Source: Branchiostoma floridae (taxonomy: Eukaryota; Chordata; Leptocardii; Amphioxiformes; Branchiostomatidae). Taken from it: DNA of 64,000 nucleotides. The stretch spans positions 31,329,788 through 31,393,787 of the forward strand of contig NC_049982.1 of NCBI RefSeq assembly GCF_000003815.2, read 5' to 3'. The translations under genes and the position numbers were made by a program. The notes below the pieces were generated by a model. The model was given only the letters and a program-made list of their open reading frames with translations. It ran no database searches and had not been told where the DNA came from. This document shows positions 1-11,389 of this stretch, piece by piece; position 1 is the stretch's first letter; each line of letters begins with the position of its first letter.

Positions 1-99
1 TGGTGCAGGTGGACGAGAAACAAGGCTGGTGCCCCGCCTCCTACCTGGAACCTTTGGACCAACCAGAGGAGAGAGACGAGGAACGCCCCAACTGGGAAG
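1..99 (+). CDS. NCF1: NCF1-like exon: end of first SH3 domain
   Basis: The frame starts with GTG at 3-5 and reads VQVDEKQGWCPASYLEPLD and an acidic linker, the usual end of p47phox SH3-A. It stops at the donor GAAG/GTTAGA, phase 1; the next in-frame codon would be a stop in the intron. Confidence 0.85.
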
Positions 100-636
100 G
101 TTAGATACAACCAATCTAAAGTCGCCAAACAAATGTTACCTCGACCAATGAGTGCACAGTTTGCAAAAGCTGAGAGAATCCAAGATAACACTGTCCCAAC
201 TGGGAAGGTATTAAAGAAAGCCTTTCTGAAATGTTACAATGTAAGGTGGAAATTTAGGCCGAGTCAAAGGTTGGCAAACATGCATGACTACATACACACA
301 TACGCATATAAACACACACACACACACACACACACACCACTCACACACACAGAAACACACACAGAAACACACACACCACTCACACGCATGAACGTACACA
401 CACATCATCGATCGAGCACACTCACGCATACACGCAGGCACATACCCATACACATACATTCATACACATGCATTAAAAATACGCACACATACACACACAC
501 ACACAAACACACACACACATAAAAACGCGAGCGTGCTCACACACACTCACATATGTACCATATGTACACATATACAGAAACACATGCAACATAGACAAAC
601 ACATATTTTATACACACGTATACGAGCACACATGCA

Positions 637-672
<36 letters not shown>

Positions 673-795
673 ACCACATAAATACGCGAGCGTGCTCACA
701 CACACTCACATATGTACCATATGTACACATATACAGAAACACATGCAACATAGACAAACACATATTTTATACACACGTATACGAGCACACATGCA

Positions 796-833
<38 letters not shown>

Positions 834-945
834 ACCACATAAATACGCGAGCGTGATCACACACACTCACATATGTACACATACAGAAACACATGCAACA
901 TAGACAAACACATATTTTATACACACGTATACGAGCACACATGCA

Positions 946-997
<52 letters not shown>

Positions 998-3806
998 ATA
1001 TATAACGTTATACATATAAACCTACGTTATATTTTACACCAAGCCGCAAACTTAATGATACTCGAGACATTAATGTTCTTTTTCCTAAGCTACGGATAAA
1101 AGTGTATTTGACGTAAATAGAGAATTGACATTATCTTAGACATTGTTCATTGACGACAAATGCCCCTCTCGTCTCCCCAGTCCTAAGCCTTTCCGTTTTT
1201 CTCTTATAGGTGAAGAGTTCCTGACGACCGAACAGTACGAGGCACAGATAGATGACGAGATCTCTTTTGATAAAGGTGTGATTGTTCACGTGATCCATAA
1301 GCTCCTGGACGGTTGGTGGATTGTGCGGTAGGTACTTATCTTTACCCCCTTTGTACCTTTCCTTTAAAACCGAATCCTGGAACTCCCTTTGAGAGCCATT
1401 CTCTATATAAGTCGGTGTACGTCACTGTTTGCCATGCGACAAAATTGTAAAACCAGCCTAAATTATAGTATTATATAAAACATGGAAAAAACACGATCTC
1501 GTAGAAAGATATTCTCGTATGTTGATTACGATCATCTGAGTATAGATTTACTACAATAGTGAAAATTTTAATACATTTTCTACCTTGAAACTTATAGATC
1601 GTGTAATCTTTGCATTCTCTCTGATTCTTAGCCCTTGACAATAACAATATGTGCGTTTATCAACGTAGCCGTACATTAATGTTGTTTACAACAAACCAAG
1701 AAATGATCTATCTTTGCCAACAAACTACAAGATTTGGGAAATATATTTTTCTTTCCATATCTTACCACCCGTTATTTTAAGTTCGGCTTCAACGTATTAG
1801 TCACCCATTGTAAATAGGAGCTAGTCCTTCACCCACCACGTCTACTTGCGTTTTTGCAGGTACAACGACAAAGTCGGTTACGCCCCTTGCGCCTACCTAC
1901 GGAAGTACAGCAACCCCCACCTACCCCTGCACAAGGCACGCGCGAGAACAGATAGCGACACAAGTACCGGCTCTTTCATCAAAAAGCTGCCTCCAAGAAG
2001 GTAAGTAGTGTAACGCTAGTTCATCTTCTTCATCCGCGGGGTAACCTATATCCGTTTATGTTGAAAAAGGGAATTTATATATACCAAGTTGACGGACGGT
2101 TTGTTTTCAAACTGCAATATTTCAATTTGAAATCACCTTCCGTAGACTTGATATCCCCAAGTATATATCCTGTATTTTCAACAATGGATATAGGTACCCC
2201 GCGGATAAAGGCGAACTAGCATTAACCTAGCTGAGTGGTCGTTAATAAACTTCTTTCCATCTCAAGGAAAAGAAGGCAGCATATTCCAATAGTTGTTTTG
2301 CTGCTACATATATAAAGTCTTATATAGTACATTATACACAGTATTTATAGATTTAGGACTCGAAGCCTATGCCACGTGACCTGAACGGAAGTGTGACGTC
2401 AGCAACGGGTCAAAGGTGGTATTCGGTGGTCGGTGTCGGCCCCCGTCTGTCTATTTTACAGTTGTGTGCGCGCGGAAATACGTGTACAATTCTTATGTTG
2501 AAAACTGCTACACAGGAATATTCCTAGACTCATATTCATACGAATTTAAGTCATCAGAGGCACTGCCAGGCGAGAACTGTAACCAGTAGCCAGTTGCTGA
2601 CTGAGGCCCGGACTGAGCTTTTGACCTTCTACCGAGACGAAAAGAGCCGAAGAGACATAAGTCTATATTTGGGTCTTTCCTTTCAATTCATGATGTAAGT
2701 CTCTTTCAATTTACATTCTTTACAGGTCTACCATACAAAAGAAGAGCAGTGCCCACGAAAAGGAGCCCAAACGACGCGACCTGCAAATTTACAGGCGCAA
2801 GACTCAGGAGGCCTCAAAAAGATCCAACCTGGCTGCCAAGGCAAGAGAGGCATACAGGAGGGTAAATGCCGTCGCCGAGGAACCCGAAGGGGTATATATG
2901 GATATGACAGGCGATACCAGTGCTGCGGCGGATGGATACATCTCTCCTGACAACGTAGCAAAGAAGTTCGACCATCCGTACGTAAACGAAAGCGTGGTAG
3001 AGGAAATCGCCGGTAGAAAAGCTAAATCTTCTGGCCCACGTTCAACGGGAGAAGACATCATGATGGTTACCGAATCGTGCCATGTCTACATCAACGGGGA
3101 TGTCGTAACGCAGGGAAACGCCAGCTCGGGTAACGTGTACGTGAACGAGGAAAGCCTGACACAATTACGTGTGGGAGGCAAGGTTGACAGGCCCGCAGAC
3201 GACGTTTGGATACTGGCACTCGTGTCCCCTAAAAGCAAGGCGTCGGAGACAAGAAACAGTAACTCCTCATACAATGCTGTTTGGGCGCCAGCCTTCGTCG
3301 ATGAAGAGAAAAGCAAGAAGGATTTTCCCAAGAATCCAGGTTTTATCGACAGTAACACGGTGGCGTCAATGACGAGGAAGAAGACACAGTTTTTGAATCC
3401 CGGTTACATGCCTGACGCGGCCCCCGTCTCGCCGGATGCCTGGAACCAAAAAGGACCAATCCCCGACAGCAACGCTTCTACGGACTCTGCCTACGAAAAC
3501 ATTAACGTGCAGCAAAATATTGTCGCAAAAGGAACAACAACGCGGCTAGAGTCGAGTCCAAGAACTCCCCGGACCCCTGTCCCAGCTCCCAGGAGCGCAG
3601 CCCCAAACTTGCTGTCACCGGTAACAAGCGTGGACAAGTCACCGAGCGGTAGGTCAACTCCGAAGAGCGGTCACCTTACGCCTCGGAGTGGCCGTTCCAT
3701 GCCTAAGAGCGGTCGTTCAAGCCCAAAAAGTGGTCGTATGAGTCCCAGTGTACCAGCTAGACCAACGGCGACAGAAATAGCAGCGAAGTGCAGTCCGCAA
3801 ACATAA
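1..3806 (+). CDS. NCF1: p47phox-like NADPH oxidase organiser, 3' part (4 exons)
   Basis: Exons 1..99, 1210..1327, 1860..2000 and 2726..3806 join in frame (intron phases 1, 2, 2; all GT-AG) into 478 residues ending at TAA 3804-3806. The protein begins inside an SH3 domain (GWCPASYLEPLD), continues with a second SH3 (VIHKLLDGWWIVR, GYAPCAYLRKY), a basic region with KKLPPRRSTI, and ends with VPARPTATEIAAKC. In known p47phox the tandem SH3s clamp p22phox, the basic PPRR region holds them shut until phosphorylated, and the C-terminal proline motif binds p67phox; all three landmarks are visible. The PX domain must lie upstream of the window. About 290 residues between the basic region and the C-terminal motif have no counterpart in the roughly 390-residue vertebrate protein. 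SH3PXD2 (Tks) proteins are related alternatives, but the VIHKLLDGWW and C-terminal motifs favour p47phox. Confidence 0.88.
287..1000. repeat. CA-rich minisatellite, unit about 160 bp
   Basis: (CA)n tracts alternate with a complex unit containing GCGAGCGTGCTCAC and TTATACACACGTATACGAGC. The unit recurs at 531, 690 and 851 (periods 159 and 161). It fills most of the first NCF1 intron. Long ORFs here on both strands are low-complexity artefacts. Confidence 0.9.
1210..1327 (+). CDS. NCF1: NCF1-like exon: start of second SH3 domain
   Basis: It follows the acceptor CTTATAG and encodes EEFLTTEQYEAQIDDE and VIHKLLDGWWIV. It enters at phase 1 and ends at GTGCG/GTAGGT at phase 2. The VIHKLLDGWW string is nearly the p47phox SH3-B sequence. 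Confidence 0.88.
1860..2000 (+). CDS. NCF1: NCF1-like exon: end of SH3-B and PPRR motif
   Basis: It follows TTTTTGCAG and encodes YNDKVGYAPCAYLRKY, a linker, and KKLPPRR, the beginning of the autoinhibitory region. It ends at AGAAG/GTAAGT, phase 2. A MITE-like element starts only 10 bases into the following intron. Confidence 0.88.
2011..2225. repeat. MITE-like element, family A (CCGCGGGGTAACCTATATCC)
   Basis: Inverted ends run from TAACGCTAGTTC and CATCCGCGGGGTAACC on the left to their reverse complement ending GCGAACTAGC on the right. Further copies lie at 42464, 45632, 46012, 49876, 57367 and 57600, all in this window. Confidence 0.75.
2726..3806 (+). CDS. NCF1: NCF1-like last exon: polybasic region, tyrosine-rich insert, C-terminal proline motif
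   Basis: It follows TTCTTTACAG at phase 2. The exon encodes a basic region (EPKRRDLQIYRRK, AREAYRR), then a long polar segment with YMDM at 2895, YVNE at 2979, YING at 3087, YVNE at 3138 and YENI at 3492. A run of SGRSxPKSG-like repeats follows (about 3647-3756), then VPARPTATEIAAKC and the stop at 3804. The ORF stays open for 360 codons, consistent with a genuine terminal exon. Confidence 0.87.
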
Positions 3807-3845
3807 TTCAAGTTCCTCCAGGCTCAGCAAGACCTTTTCGTTCCC

Positions 3846-4012
3846 AGCAACGGTCGTCTTATTCCAAGGAGAGGTAACCGTACGCCAAAAGCGGCCGTTC
3901 CACCCCGAACAGTGGCCGTTCGAGCCCGGGTGTCCACTCCAAAAGGACGGTAGAAGAACTCGCTGCAAAATTTGGTAACGTTAACCTTACTGAGGTACTG
4001 CAGCGAAAATAA
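3846..4012 (+). other. Post-stop tail resembling a second NCF1 C-terminus
   Basis: After the stop, the same frame again gives NGRLIPRRGNRTPK. The repeat pattern then carries on in frame +2 from 3887 as KSGRSTPNSGRSSPG, and ends RTVEELAAKFGNVNLTEV with TAA at 4010-4012. This copies the layout of the true terminus (repeats, then RPTATEIAAKC) and looks like a decayed or alternatively used duplicate of it. It could also be an assembly or allelic frameshift problem. Confidence 0.55.
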
Positions 4013-4352
4013 ACGGACATGTCCATGATATAGGGGAAGGGGACATTTCGTGCTCCACTGCTTCCAGAAAAAAAGTCAAACCCAAAATATTCAGTTTTTA
4101 GCTCTTAGCTGAACATATCATTATATACGTTTTTTTTTATATGTTAAGTACGGTAGAACCCGCGTAATTTCACGGCCTATTTGCCAGTGAATTTCGTGCA
4201 ATTATGCGAAGTTATCAAGCTGGGTCGTACCGGTTTGGGGATTTCGTGCAGTTAACAGAAGTGTGCGTTAATCAGCTGTGCAATTAACTGGCTGCTACTG
4301 TATATATTCTGTATTTTCCGTGTTGCAATTAGCCATCGGGCAAGACCTTTCA

Positions 4353-4358
4353 AATAAA
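4353..4358 (+). promoter_or_regulatory. Candidate polyadenylation signal AATAAA of the NCF1-like gene
   Basis: AATAAA lies 550 bases after the stop, in plain non-coding sequence. Another AATAAA at 4008-4013 overlaps the end of the post-stop tail. Which of them is used cannot be seen. Confidence 0.4.
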
Positions 4359-4448
4359 CTTTCTTCTATTATGAAGTTTGATCGTACTTGCTATATATGA
4401 AATTGTATAGCGCTGTTGTTTGTGATTGATGTTGTTCACGTCGTATTG

Positions 4449-4783
4449 CTTAAGCTAGGGCCACAACCCGCCGTACGTGCAAATACGTGCTGCCTACGTG
4501 CTAAAACATGGACAATCTTTTGGGATCCGTAAGTGGTAAGTACTGCCTCCGTACGAACTCGTAGGGATCCGACGGATTTTGGAGCACGCAGACACGTCGT
4601 AGAACTTGCAGGCAAAACTTTGTGTGCCATCGGGCTGTGGATTCGCCCCCCGTACGTGCCAGTACGGGCGACGCAACTGCCCAGTACAGCCTGAACGTTT
4701 TCAGAAATACATGGCGGACGTGGCCTCCCAAAAAAAACGTACGGACAAATTTCACGTACGGCGGGTTGTGCCCTTAGCTTTAG
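4449..4783. repeat. MITE-like element with ~28 bp inverted ends
   Basis: The left end TAAGCTAGGGCCACAACCCG with CCGTACGTG is mirrored by CACGTACGG and CGGGTTGTGCCCTTAGCTTT at the right. The interior is GC-rich and carries more CGTACG/GTACGTGC motifs. Only one copy was seen here. Confidence 0.7.
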
Positions 4784-5362
4784 TGGTGCTACGCAGGTCA
4801 GCAACTTTTCTTGCTGTTTCAGTAGCAGGGTATACAGTGAGATAGCCTGGATACCATACCCCAGCCCGATCTCAAAAATATCTATCGTGCAGGGGTCTGG
4901 CAGGATGACTGTAGATAGTTTCTCAAAGACCCTTGATCAGAGGGAGGAGAACCTAGGATTGATGACCACTCTCACCCCAGGTAGCAATCCACAGCACACC
5001 ACAGTTGGTCAGCAGGCTATCACAGTAGCGAATCAGGGACTAGATATGGCTGAAGGGTGTGTTGAGTTATTTTCAACGTAACAACAGTTCCAAACTGGAA
5101 GCTTTTTACCTCTGGTTGTTCCTTAAGTTACTCGATCAGGTACAAATGATGACTAGCTTTGCCAAAATTGGTATGGGACGTCCCTCGGGTAAAGGACGTT
5201 GAATGGCGGCCCCGTGTTTCAGGAGAATACGCAAGGGAACCCACCACACTTATCGAAGGTAAGGGGCCCATCCCGGTGTGAGTGGATCGAATAGATCTGT
5301 CCGGATCTGCAGATTGTACGGTTCGTCGATCTAGGTTAGACATCCGGGTAATAAGATGCGGC

Positions 5363-5443
5363 AAAAAGTAGTTACTCAGGCAACTGGATATGGTTTTGGA
5401 CCGTTTCCAAAACCATATCCAGTTGCTTGAGTAACTACTTTTT
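5363..5443. repeat. Near-perfect 37 bp hairpin
   Basis: Arms 5363-5399 and 5407-5443 are complementary with a single G:T-type mismatch around a 7-base loop. Both sides are flanked by a copy of ATTGTACGGTTC (about 5313 and 5445), suggesting it is part of a larger unrecognised element. Confidence 0.75.
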
Positions 5444-5754
5444 GATTGTACGGTTCATTGTACCCGATTTGTTATGCCGTAAGAAGCTTTACCGGGTATA
5501 CAATACAAACAACATGCTGTCGTATTGATGACGTAATGTTTTGCCTTTCCTAGAACCTCTTCTGTTTATTTATTTCGATGACCGGTAACAATAGAATACA
5601 TAATTGAATACTAGGTCAGACATCGGAGTTAGACCATAGGAAAGTATGTTAAAATGCTCTGCAGTGAATGAAGGCTTAAAATTCTTCACCAGAATGTCAC
5701 TTGGGTCTAGGTAATGACCGTTTAAAGAAATGAGGGGTAATGTTCTGCTCATTC

Positions 5755-6035
5755 TTCGAGAAAAGCTCTCTCTATGAAAGAAGCCTCACATTTGACCCCA
5801 GTTCCCTCCTGATACTAAAATTTGTCTGTAGGCTTTACATCAACCAAACTGCTGGACGAAATTTGACCAAAACAGGAGAGCTTAGACCCTACCTGCCCTT
5901 TCTAACTCTAAAAGTGTCCGGATAAGGCAAAAGTTTTCAATGAAAAGAATGATTTTTAAGGATTTTAAGTGGCAATAAATCCCGTTTTGTGCCCTCTACT
6001 GTGCAATGCGACCCTGATGTCAGCCCTAATAGCAT
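5755..6035 (+). repeat. Dispersed repeat, also at 18287-18592
   Basis: Shared strings between the two copies include CTCTATGAAAGAA, TTTGACCCCAG, AGCTTAGACCCTACCT and AAGGATTTTAAGTGGCA in the same order. There is no coding frame common to both. Confidence 0.7.
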
Positions 6036-6119
6036 GTGTTACACGATCTCTCGTTGCTAAGTCGGGCGTGCCGCTAGGAGGCATGGTTTTGTCAGGCGTG
6101 AATAGATAAATACGAAGTA

Positions 6120-6260
6120 GTCCATATCATGATGTCTTGTGGAACCATGTGACGTAAATCGGAGGGTATTGTCCTGGGTTCGAATCCCGTCATGCTACAA
6201 AGCTTGTGCCCTGAGCGAACTTTCCTCACTCAACTCAGGTGGAAACTAGAGTTCCACGAC
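6120..6260 (+). repeat. tRNA-like SINE remnant
   Basis: GGGTTCGAATCCC at about 6178 is a textbook Pol III B box, followed by a non-tRNA tail (CATGCTACAAAGCTTGTGCCC). A related but more decayed copy with the tail CATGCTCCAGACTTAAGC lies at 15290-15480. Confidence 0.45.
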
Positions 6261-6289
6261 CCCATACCTTCGCCAAATGATCCTAGCCT

Positions 6290-7130
6290 TTACAACTGCT
6301 GTATGTGTTAATTGTGTGTTTCATTAATTATGCAAATAAGGTTCTCATTTGCATAAATTACATTACTTGATCATCTCCACCAAACAACAGACGTACACAT
6401 CTATGTTAAGAAAGAAGGCTTTCATCGCATTTTCTAATACTTTATGCAAATGAGGACCTCATTGGCATAATTAATGTTCAATGATGTTCACCTGTCCATA
6501 ACTTCCAAATGCTACAAGTAAGAAGTTTCCATCATTTACCAAAATGACATTATAGCATTTTCTCATTAATTATGCAAATTAAGTCTTTATTTTGCATACT
6601 ATATATCTACTAATATTCTTCTCCTTCTTAGTTACAAATGTCATATGTTGCAATGGTCCTATAATAAAACTTAGCGTGCATACATGATTTTCTAATTAAT
6701 TATGCAAATTAGATTCTAATTTGCATAATAAATGCGTAATTATGTGAAGCATCACTTAAGCTATGTACATACCAAAAATCATAACAATCCGTCAGCCCCT
6801 TCTTGAGTTATTCCCTTTCAAAGTCTGGCACTTAACCTACCCTGCAGTTCCAAAACAAGCCGCTAGCGGGCCCAAACCTATACCACTTACTCTTTGCATC
6901 AAGAGCTGTCTACCACTAAAAAATCATAGCCGCAGCAGAACTCGAGATATCAAACCAGAAAGTTCCGCTGCAGTCCCTTCCCAGGCCGCTAGGGGGCCCA
7001 AAATCTAAACGTTTTCAGGTCTCATCAAGACCTACACACACACCGAATATCAATACAATCGAGCATGGCGTTCTCAAGTTATACTGGTCATCTACACACA
7101 TCCCCCCCACACACACACACACACACGCTA
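6290..7130 (+). repeat. Octamer-rich AT repeat family, copy 1
   Basis: Alternating TTATGCAAAT and ATTTGCATAATTAATG motifs are spaced roughly 100 bases apart. They are followed by a conserved tail with GAGATATCAAACCAG, CGCTGCAGTCCC, GCCGCTAGGGGGCCC and a CA run. Other copies are listed at 7750, 11600, 26740, 38455, 44500 and 50540. Confidence 0.75.
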
Positions 7131-7369
7131 CCGAAAACATAACCTTCTTGACGAAGGTAAAAATGGGTACCTGACTTCGGCTGGGAAGGTAAAAGGCGGT
7201 TGAAGGAGTGGGATGCATGGGCCCCGCCTCCCGAAACTGTAACCTAGACACAGTGATAACTCACTGTCCATGCAGCACCAAAAAAGCTGTGATAATACCT
7301 TACCTTATCATCAAATCTGCTGTTCTTTGTATATGGAATGTGAAAAGATGGCAAAATCTTCAAAATAGC

Positions 7370-7745
7370 CTGTCCATAAATGTTGTAACAAGAATTGAAG
7401 CGACAAAACAGGATATCACAGACAACAGAGCATTCATTCCTGTATTCAAGATCTAGAAGAGATCTGGTGTAGTATATAGTATAAGTGACACTAATGTGGT
7501 AGACTGATACTTTACCAAGTTTTAATAGCAACCTCCCTGATGGCTGCGTACCACATTGGTGCCACTTTTACAACCATAAAGCTAGTTTCACTTCTACAAC
7601 TACACTCATGGCTACATCGCTACTGTCACTTCTACGGGTACAGTCATTAGGCTGTAGCACAAAATATTTCCTATGTGAAGGTACTTTCTTGTCATGTTGA
7701 CCATCTCCGAAAAAGAAAAAAATATCTTCTTTTTGTTACCTTCAT
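7370..7745 (+). repeat. Dispersed repeat, also at 16755-17075
   Basis: Both copies contain AACAAGAATTGAAG, GACAAAACA, CCTGTATTCAAGA, GCCACTTTTACAA and TCATGTTGACCATCTCC in order. It is non-coding in both. It borders octamer-rich repeat sequence on each side here. Confidence 0.65.
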
Positions 7746-7749
7746 GAAA

Positions 7750-8770
7750 TGTCACGGAGGTTACATTTTCACCAGCGTTTTTGTGTCTGTCTGTCAACAA
7801 GATAACTCAAGAACGGCTTGGTGGATTAGTTTCATACTTGGTGTGTTGGTGGGGTGTGATGAAAGCTGGAAGTGATTAGATTCTGGGCCCCCTAGCGGCT
7901 TTCATTGGTACTACCGCACAACTTCCGGTTTTGCTATCTCGTGTTCTGAATAAGATATGGTCCCAGTTTTTGAAGTGTTAGATAGCTCTTGGGCTCAGGA
8001 ATAAGGGAAATAAGTTTGGACCCCTAGCGTCTAGTTTTGGGATAGCAGGGGCATTTTTGTCAAAAACTTCTGAAGTGGATAACTCAAGAAGGGAACAATG
8101 AATTTTCATGACAATGTTATACAAGATAGAATCCTAATTATGCAAAATTAGATTACATTTGCATAATTAATGAGCTTAATCTATCAAAGCAATTTTTTTA
8201 ATGTATATCTTGTACCGGACATGGTGTGGTTTTGATATTTAGGTTGTATATAGCTTTCAACGTCATAACAAAGGGAGGCAAGTTTCAGCCCCCTAAAATG
8301 TAATTTTGGAACTGCAGAGGCGTTTTTCAAGACATTTCAAATAGGATAACTATTGAAAGGAATGATGGATTGCCATCATTTTTGGCTAGCAGGTAGCTTA
8401 GGCAAAGATGTTCATAATGATATACATTTTATGCAGGTTAGGACTTTATTTGCATAATTAATGAGGAAATTGTACAAGTCCATTGTTTTCAATAGCTGAA
8501 CTTCAGCAAATGTTACACATGTAAGTTATGATAGGCGAAACCAAGGCCCTCCTTGGTGAAACATAAGCAGATACCAAATATGCAAATAAGGAACTGATTT
8601 GCAAAATGTACAAAAATATCCGCATAATAACTAATGATGGGAATTTCATACTTGTGTACGTTAGTCAATAATGAACATTGTCATGCATAAATTATGTAAA
8701 TGGTAAGTCATTTGCATGAAATTTACAAAAGCTCTAAATATTTCATGGAGGTATGAGGTCGCCGAACTCT
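7750..8770 (-). repeat. Octamer-rich AT repeat family, copy 2 (inverted)
   Basis: It contains the reverse-complement signature of copy 1: GGGCCCCCTAGCGGC near 7890, then TATGCAAA and TTTGCATAATTAATG pairs at about 8140, 8430, 8580 and 8690. It ends with TCATGGAGGTATGAGGTCGCCGAACTCT. Confidence 0.7.
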
Positions 8771-8779
8771 AGTTGCTAT

Positions 8780-9205
8780 TGTGAACAGTTGCGACTGATA
8801 AAGTTTTCTTTTTCGTCAAAATCAACAATATCTGGGGAAACTGAAACCATGACCATATGCTAAAAATTTATGAATCTTTAACGTCATCAGTAGAAAAAAA
8901 ACTGGCCGTAATGAAGTCTGCTATGGGGGCATTAAAATCGTACGACGATGGTGAATCTTTGAACATGTTTAAAATCCATGTCAGCTCTATTTTCGTCAAA
9001 GAAGGCTCCCCGATTTACTATGATTTACCTGCGTTTGACGCAGCTACGCTCTTATGATCTCATCGTACGATGTACTACGATCCTTGTGACCACGGTTTTA
9101 TATATTTAAACCATAGCTTCCATTCTTCCCCGACTTACGACGTACTGCGCTTATACCAAGCATAAAACCTCCATCGCAGACAATCGTACGATTCTTGTGA
9201 CCGGG
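8780..9205. other. Intergenic sequence without recognisable features
   Basis: A 66-codon ORF at 8857-9057 has no recognisable motif and no splice context. Short repeats of the type TCGTACGA and CTTGTGACC recur at 9063-9205. Nothing functional can be named. Confidence 0.5.
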
Positions 9206-9211
9206 GCCTTA

Positions 9212-9319
9212 GCGTGCGTGCGTGCGCGTGTGTGTGTGTGTGTGCGTGTGTTTGTGTGTGTTTGTGCGCGTGCAAGTGTATAGTACGTGTGTCCAAACTG
9301 TTAGTATTAACATGCCTTC

Positions 9320-9390
<71 letters not shown>
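9212..9390. repeat. GT and TA microsatellites
   Basis: A (GT)n tract spans 9212-9266 and a pure (TA)n tract 9323-9389. ORFs crossing them translate to simple repeats only. Confidence 0.95.
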
Positions 9391-9399
9391 GAAAGTGAA

Positions 9400-10590
9400 A
9401 GTTTGCCCTGTAATTTGAGTTTGAGTGAGAATCTCTGAACATGTGTTTTTGTATTATTTGATACACTTTACCATGACGTTTTCTATCAAATTAGAATACT
9501 CCGGCTAAACTGAACTGAACCAATGTCTCGGTTAGAACTGCCCAGAAGACTCCCTGTAGAGGCCACCTACTGTGTCTACTGCGACTATATAGTCTCTGGG
9601 TCACTCTCCTTTGTAAATACGCAATGTGTTTTTTTACATACGTAACGTCTTATTGTATCTAAGAGGGGGTGAACTGGAAAAGCATCGTGGTTAGGCTTAG
9701 GTCACAATTGGAAAAGGGGGCCCACGCGGGCTGTTTTATGGCACTTTCGGGCGTGACCCTTTGGTTGCTGTCGCATCTGTCTCGTCACGAACATGCAAAT
9801 GAGCATGAATGAATGAATGAATGAACTTTATTCGCCTTAAAAACGGCGGCACAATCGGCACTGCAGGATTCTGTCAAAGGAAGGAGCATTAGTATTTACG
9901 TGTAATTTGGGTAGAGGGAAGACCCATTGACAAACAGATTATTCAATCAGATCCTTATTTGCATGATTAATGTGATACAACAATGGAAATACTTTTACAA
10001 CTCTATTTGTCGAAGGTGTGAGGTCGTTGACCTTAGTTTTGTTCCTTTTCTGAGAATCGGCTCACTTCCTGTCACGCATCACGCCCGAAGTGACGTCATG
10101 GCGGAAGTTGGTTGCCAGATGACTAATTGTTTTCCCCGAAGTATTTAGTGCAGCTTGTCGGTTTCCCGTGCCCTCACTGTCCTTAGCGGAGGTCATGAAA
10201 CGACAGCCGACGCACAGGCAGTAGTCTGGAACAGTATTAAGACGCAATTTTACGTCGCCCGAACAAACATCGTAATCCAACTCATACAGACTCAAAACTG
10301 ACGTATTCCTTCACCATCCAGCAAAGTTTCTACCGTGCATAGAAGAACATCTGTGGCTTTCTTACGTGCTGTGCGGCACTACTTCATACCTGTTCAACTC
10401 CTATCAGGGTCACCAAAAACAGAATTAGTCCGCGACGCGGATGTAGACGAGTACAGTAGCGCGGAAATCAGTCATCGAAGAACCATCGCGCCAGCTAGTT
10501 TGGTAAGTTTTGTCCTTTCCATTTCCTTTTGTACAGGAGACAGACGCTTCACGATCACATTCATAGTAGTACAACCATTCGTATAGTACA
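9400..10590. other. Intergenic, mostly unique-looking sequence
   Basis: It contains a fragment (9690-9770) sharing GGTTAGGCTTAGGTC and TTCGGGCGTGACCC with elements at 36364-36703 and 43985-44265, and a short (GAAT)n run near 9806. No exon with good splice sites and a recognisable domain was found. Confidence 0.45.
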
Positions 10591-10875
10591 ACCGGTAGCG
10601 TTCGTAGTCCAGAGTTAAGCGGCCCTGCCTCTGGAACTAGAAGCCGTGAGTTCGATTCCGGCTGTGTCGCTAACCCGACATGCACGCTACCGGAAATGAT
10701 TCAAGTCCTTAGGACGCGACGTTAAGCCGTGGTCCACTGTTCATTGTGCTTGTCGTAAAGAGCTAGGGGAATTTCCCCAGTACAATGAACCTGTAAATAC
10801 TGTACATATATAGTGTCTGTCCTCTCTGTCACGACCAGTGAAGACTTAAGCTCTTCAGTGTGCTAAACTGGTTTG
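10590..10875 (+). repeat. tRNA-derived SINE
   Basis: A box-like TAGTCCAGAGTTAAG and B box GAGTTCGATTCC at about 10650 begin the element. A non-tRNA body follows (GGACGCGACGTTAAGCCGTGG, CAGTACAATGAACCTGTAAATA). This layout is typical of SINEs, not of a functional tRNA. Confidence 0.6.
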
Positions 10876-11389
10876 ACATCACGTAGTACAACCATCGTAC
10901 GATCGCAATGAGGTTATTCCTGGAATAGTCGTGCATGTGTCGTACACAATTCAGCTGCCTTGTTATGTCCCTATCTTAATCATGTAGTCATCCGCTACAG
11001 TGCAGAAGTACACAGAATACGACGCTTGTAAGATCACCCCAAGGGCGAATTCAACTACTTCAAGTATTGTTGTCACTATAGGTGGGGGAGGGGGGTTTTG
11101 ATCGCACGAAGCATATTAGCAGTTCTTTGCACTTGGATGGGTTCAGTTGCGTGTAGTTGGCTTCTGTCTCATGAAAAGATTACACACGTCAGTTTACATC
11201 GTGGAGTGATGTGTAACGTGCCTTGCCTGCGACAATGGCATGTCACTTTTCTTCCTTTTTTTTTCAATGTTTTATTCATTAAGGTTCTCGCGGGCAAACA
11301 CACATTCACCCGAATTACGACCTTCTTACACACGTCAGGCTTTACCATAACCACACAAAACACATACGAACAACGACTTTTTAGATAGT

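Noticed and set aside
133-1099. Several ORFs of 68-129 codons on both strands in the first NCF1 intron
   Set aside because: They translate to HTHTHT or CVCVCV repeats from the CA minisatellite.
4887-5081. 64-codon ORF with a protein-like composition (MQGSGRMTVDSF...)
   Set aside because: No recognisable family and no usable splice context; the length is expected by chance.
8857-9057. 66-codon ORF in intergenic DNA
   Set aside because: No motif, no splice sites in phase with neighbours, and low-complexity surroundings.
11098-11388. ORF beginning like a signal peptide (IARSILAVLCTWMGSVACSW)
   Set aside because: It has no ATG (TTG start), no donor in a fitting phase and no domain downstream; the exon at 16441 is a much better start for the receptor kinase.
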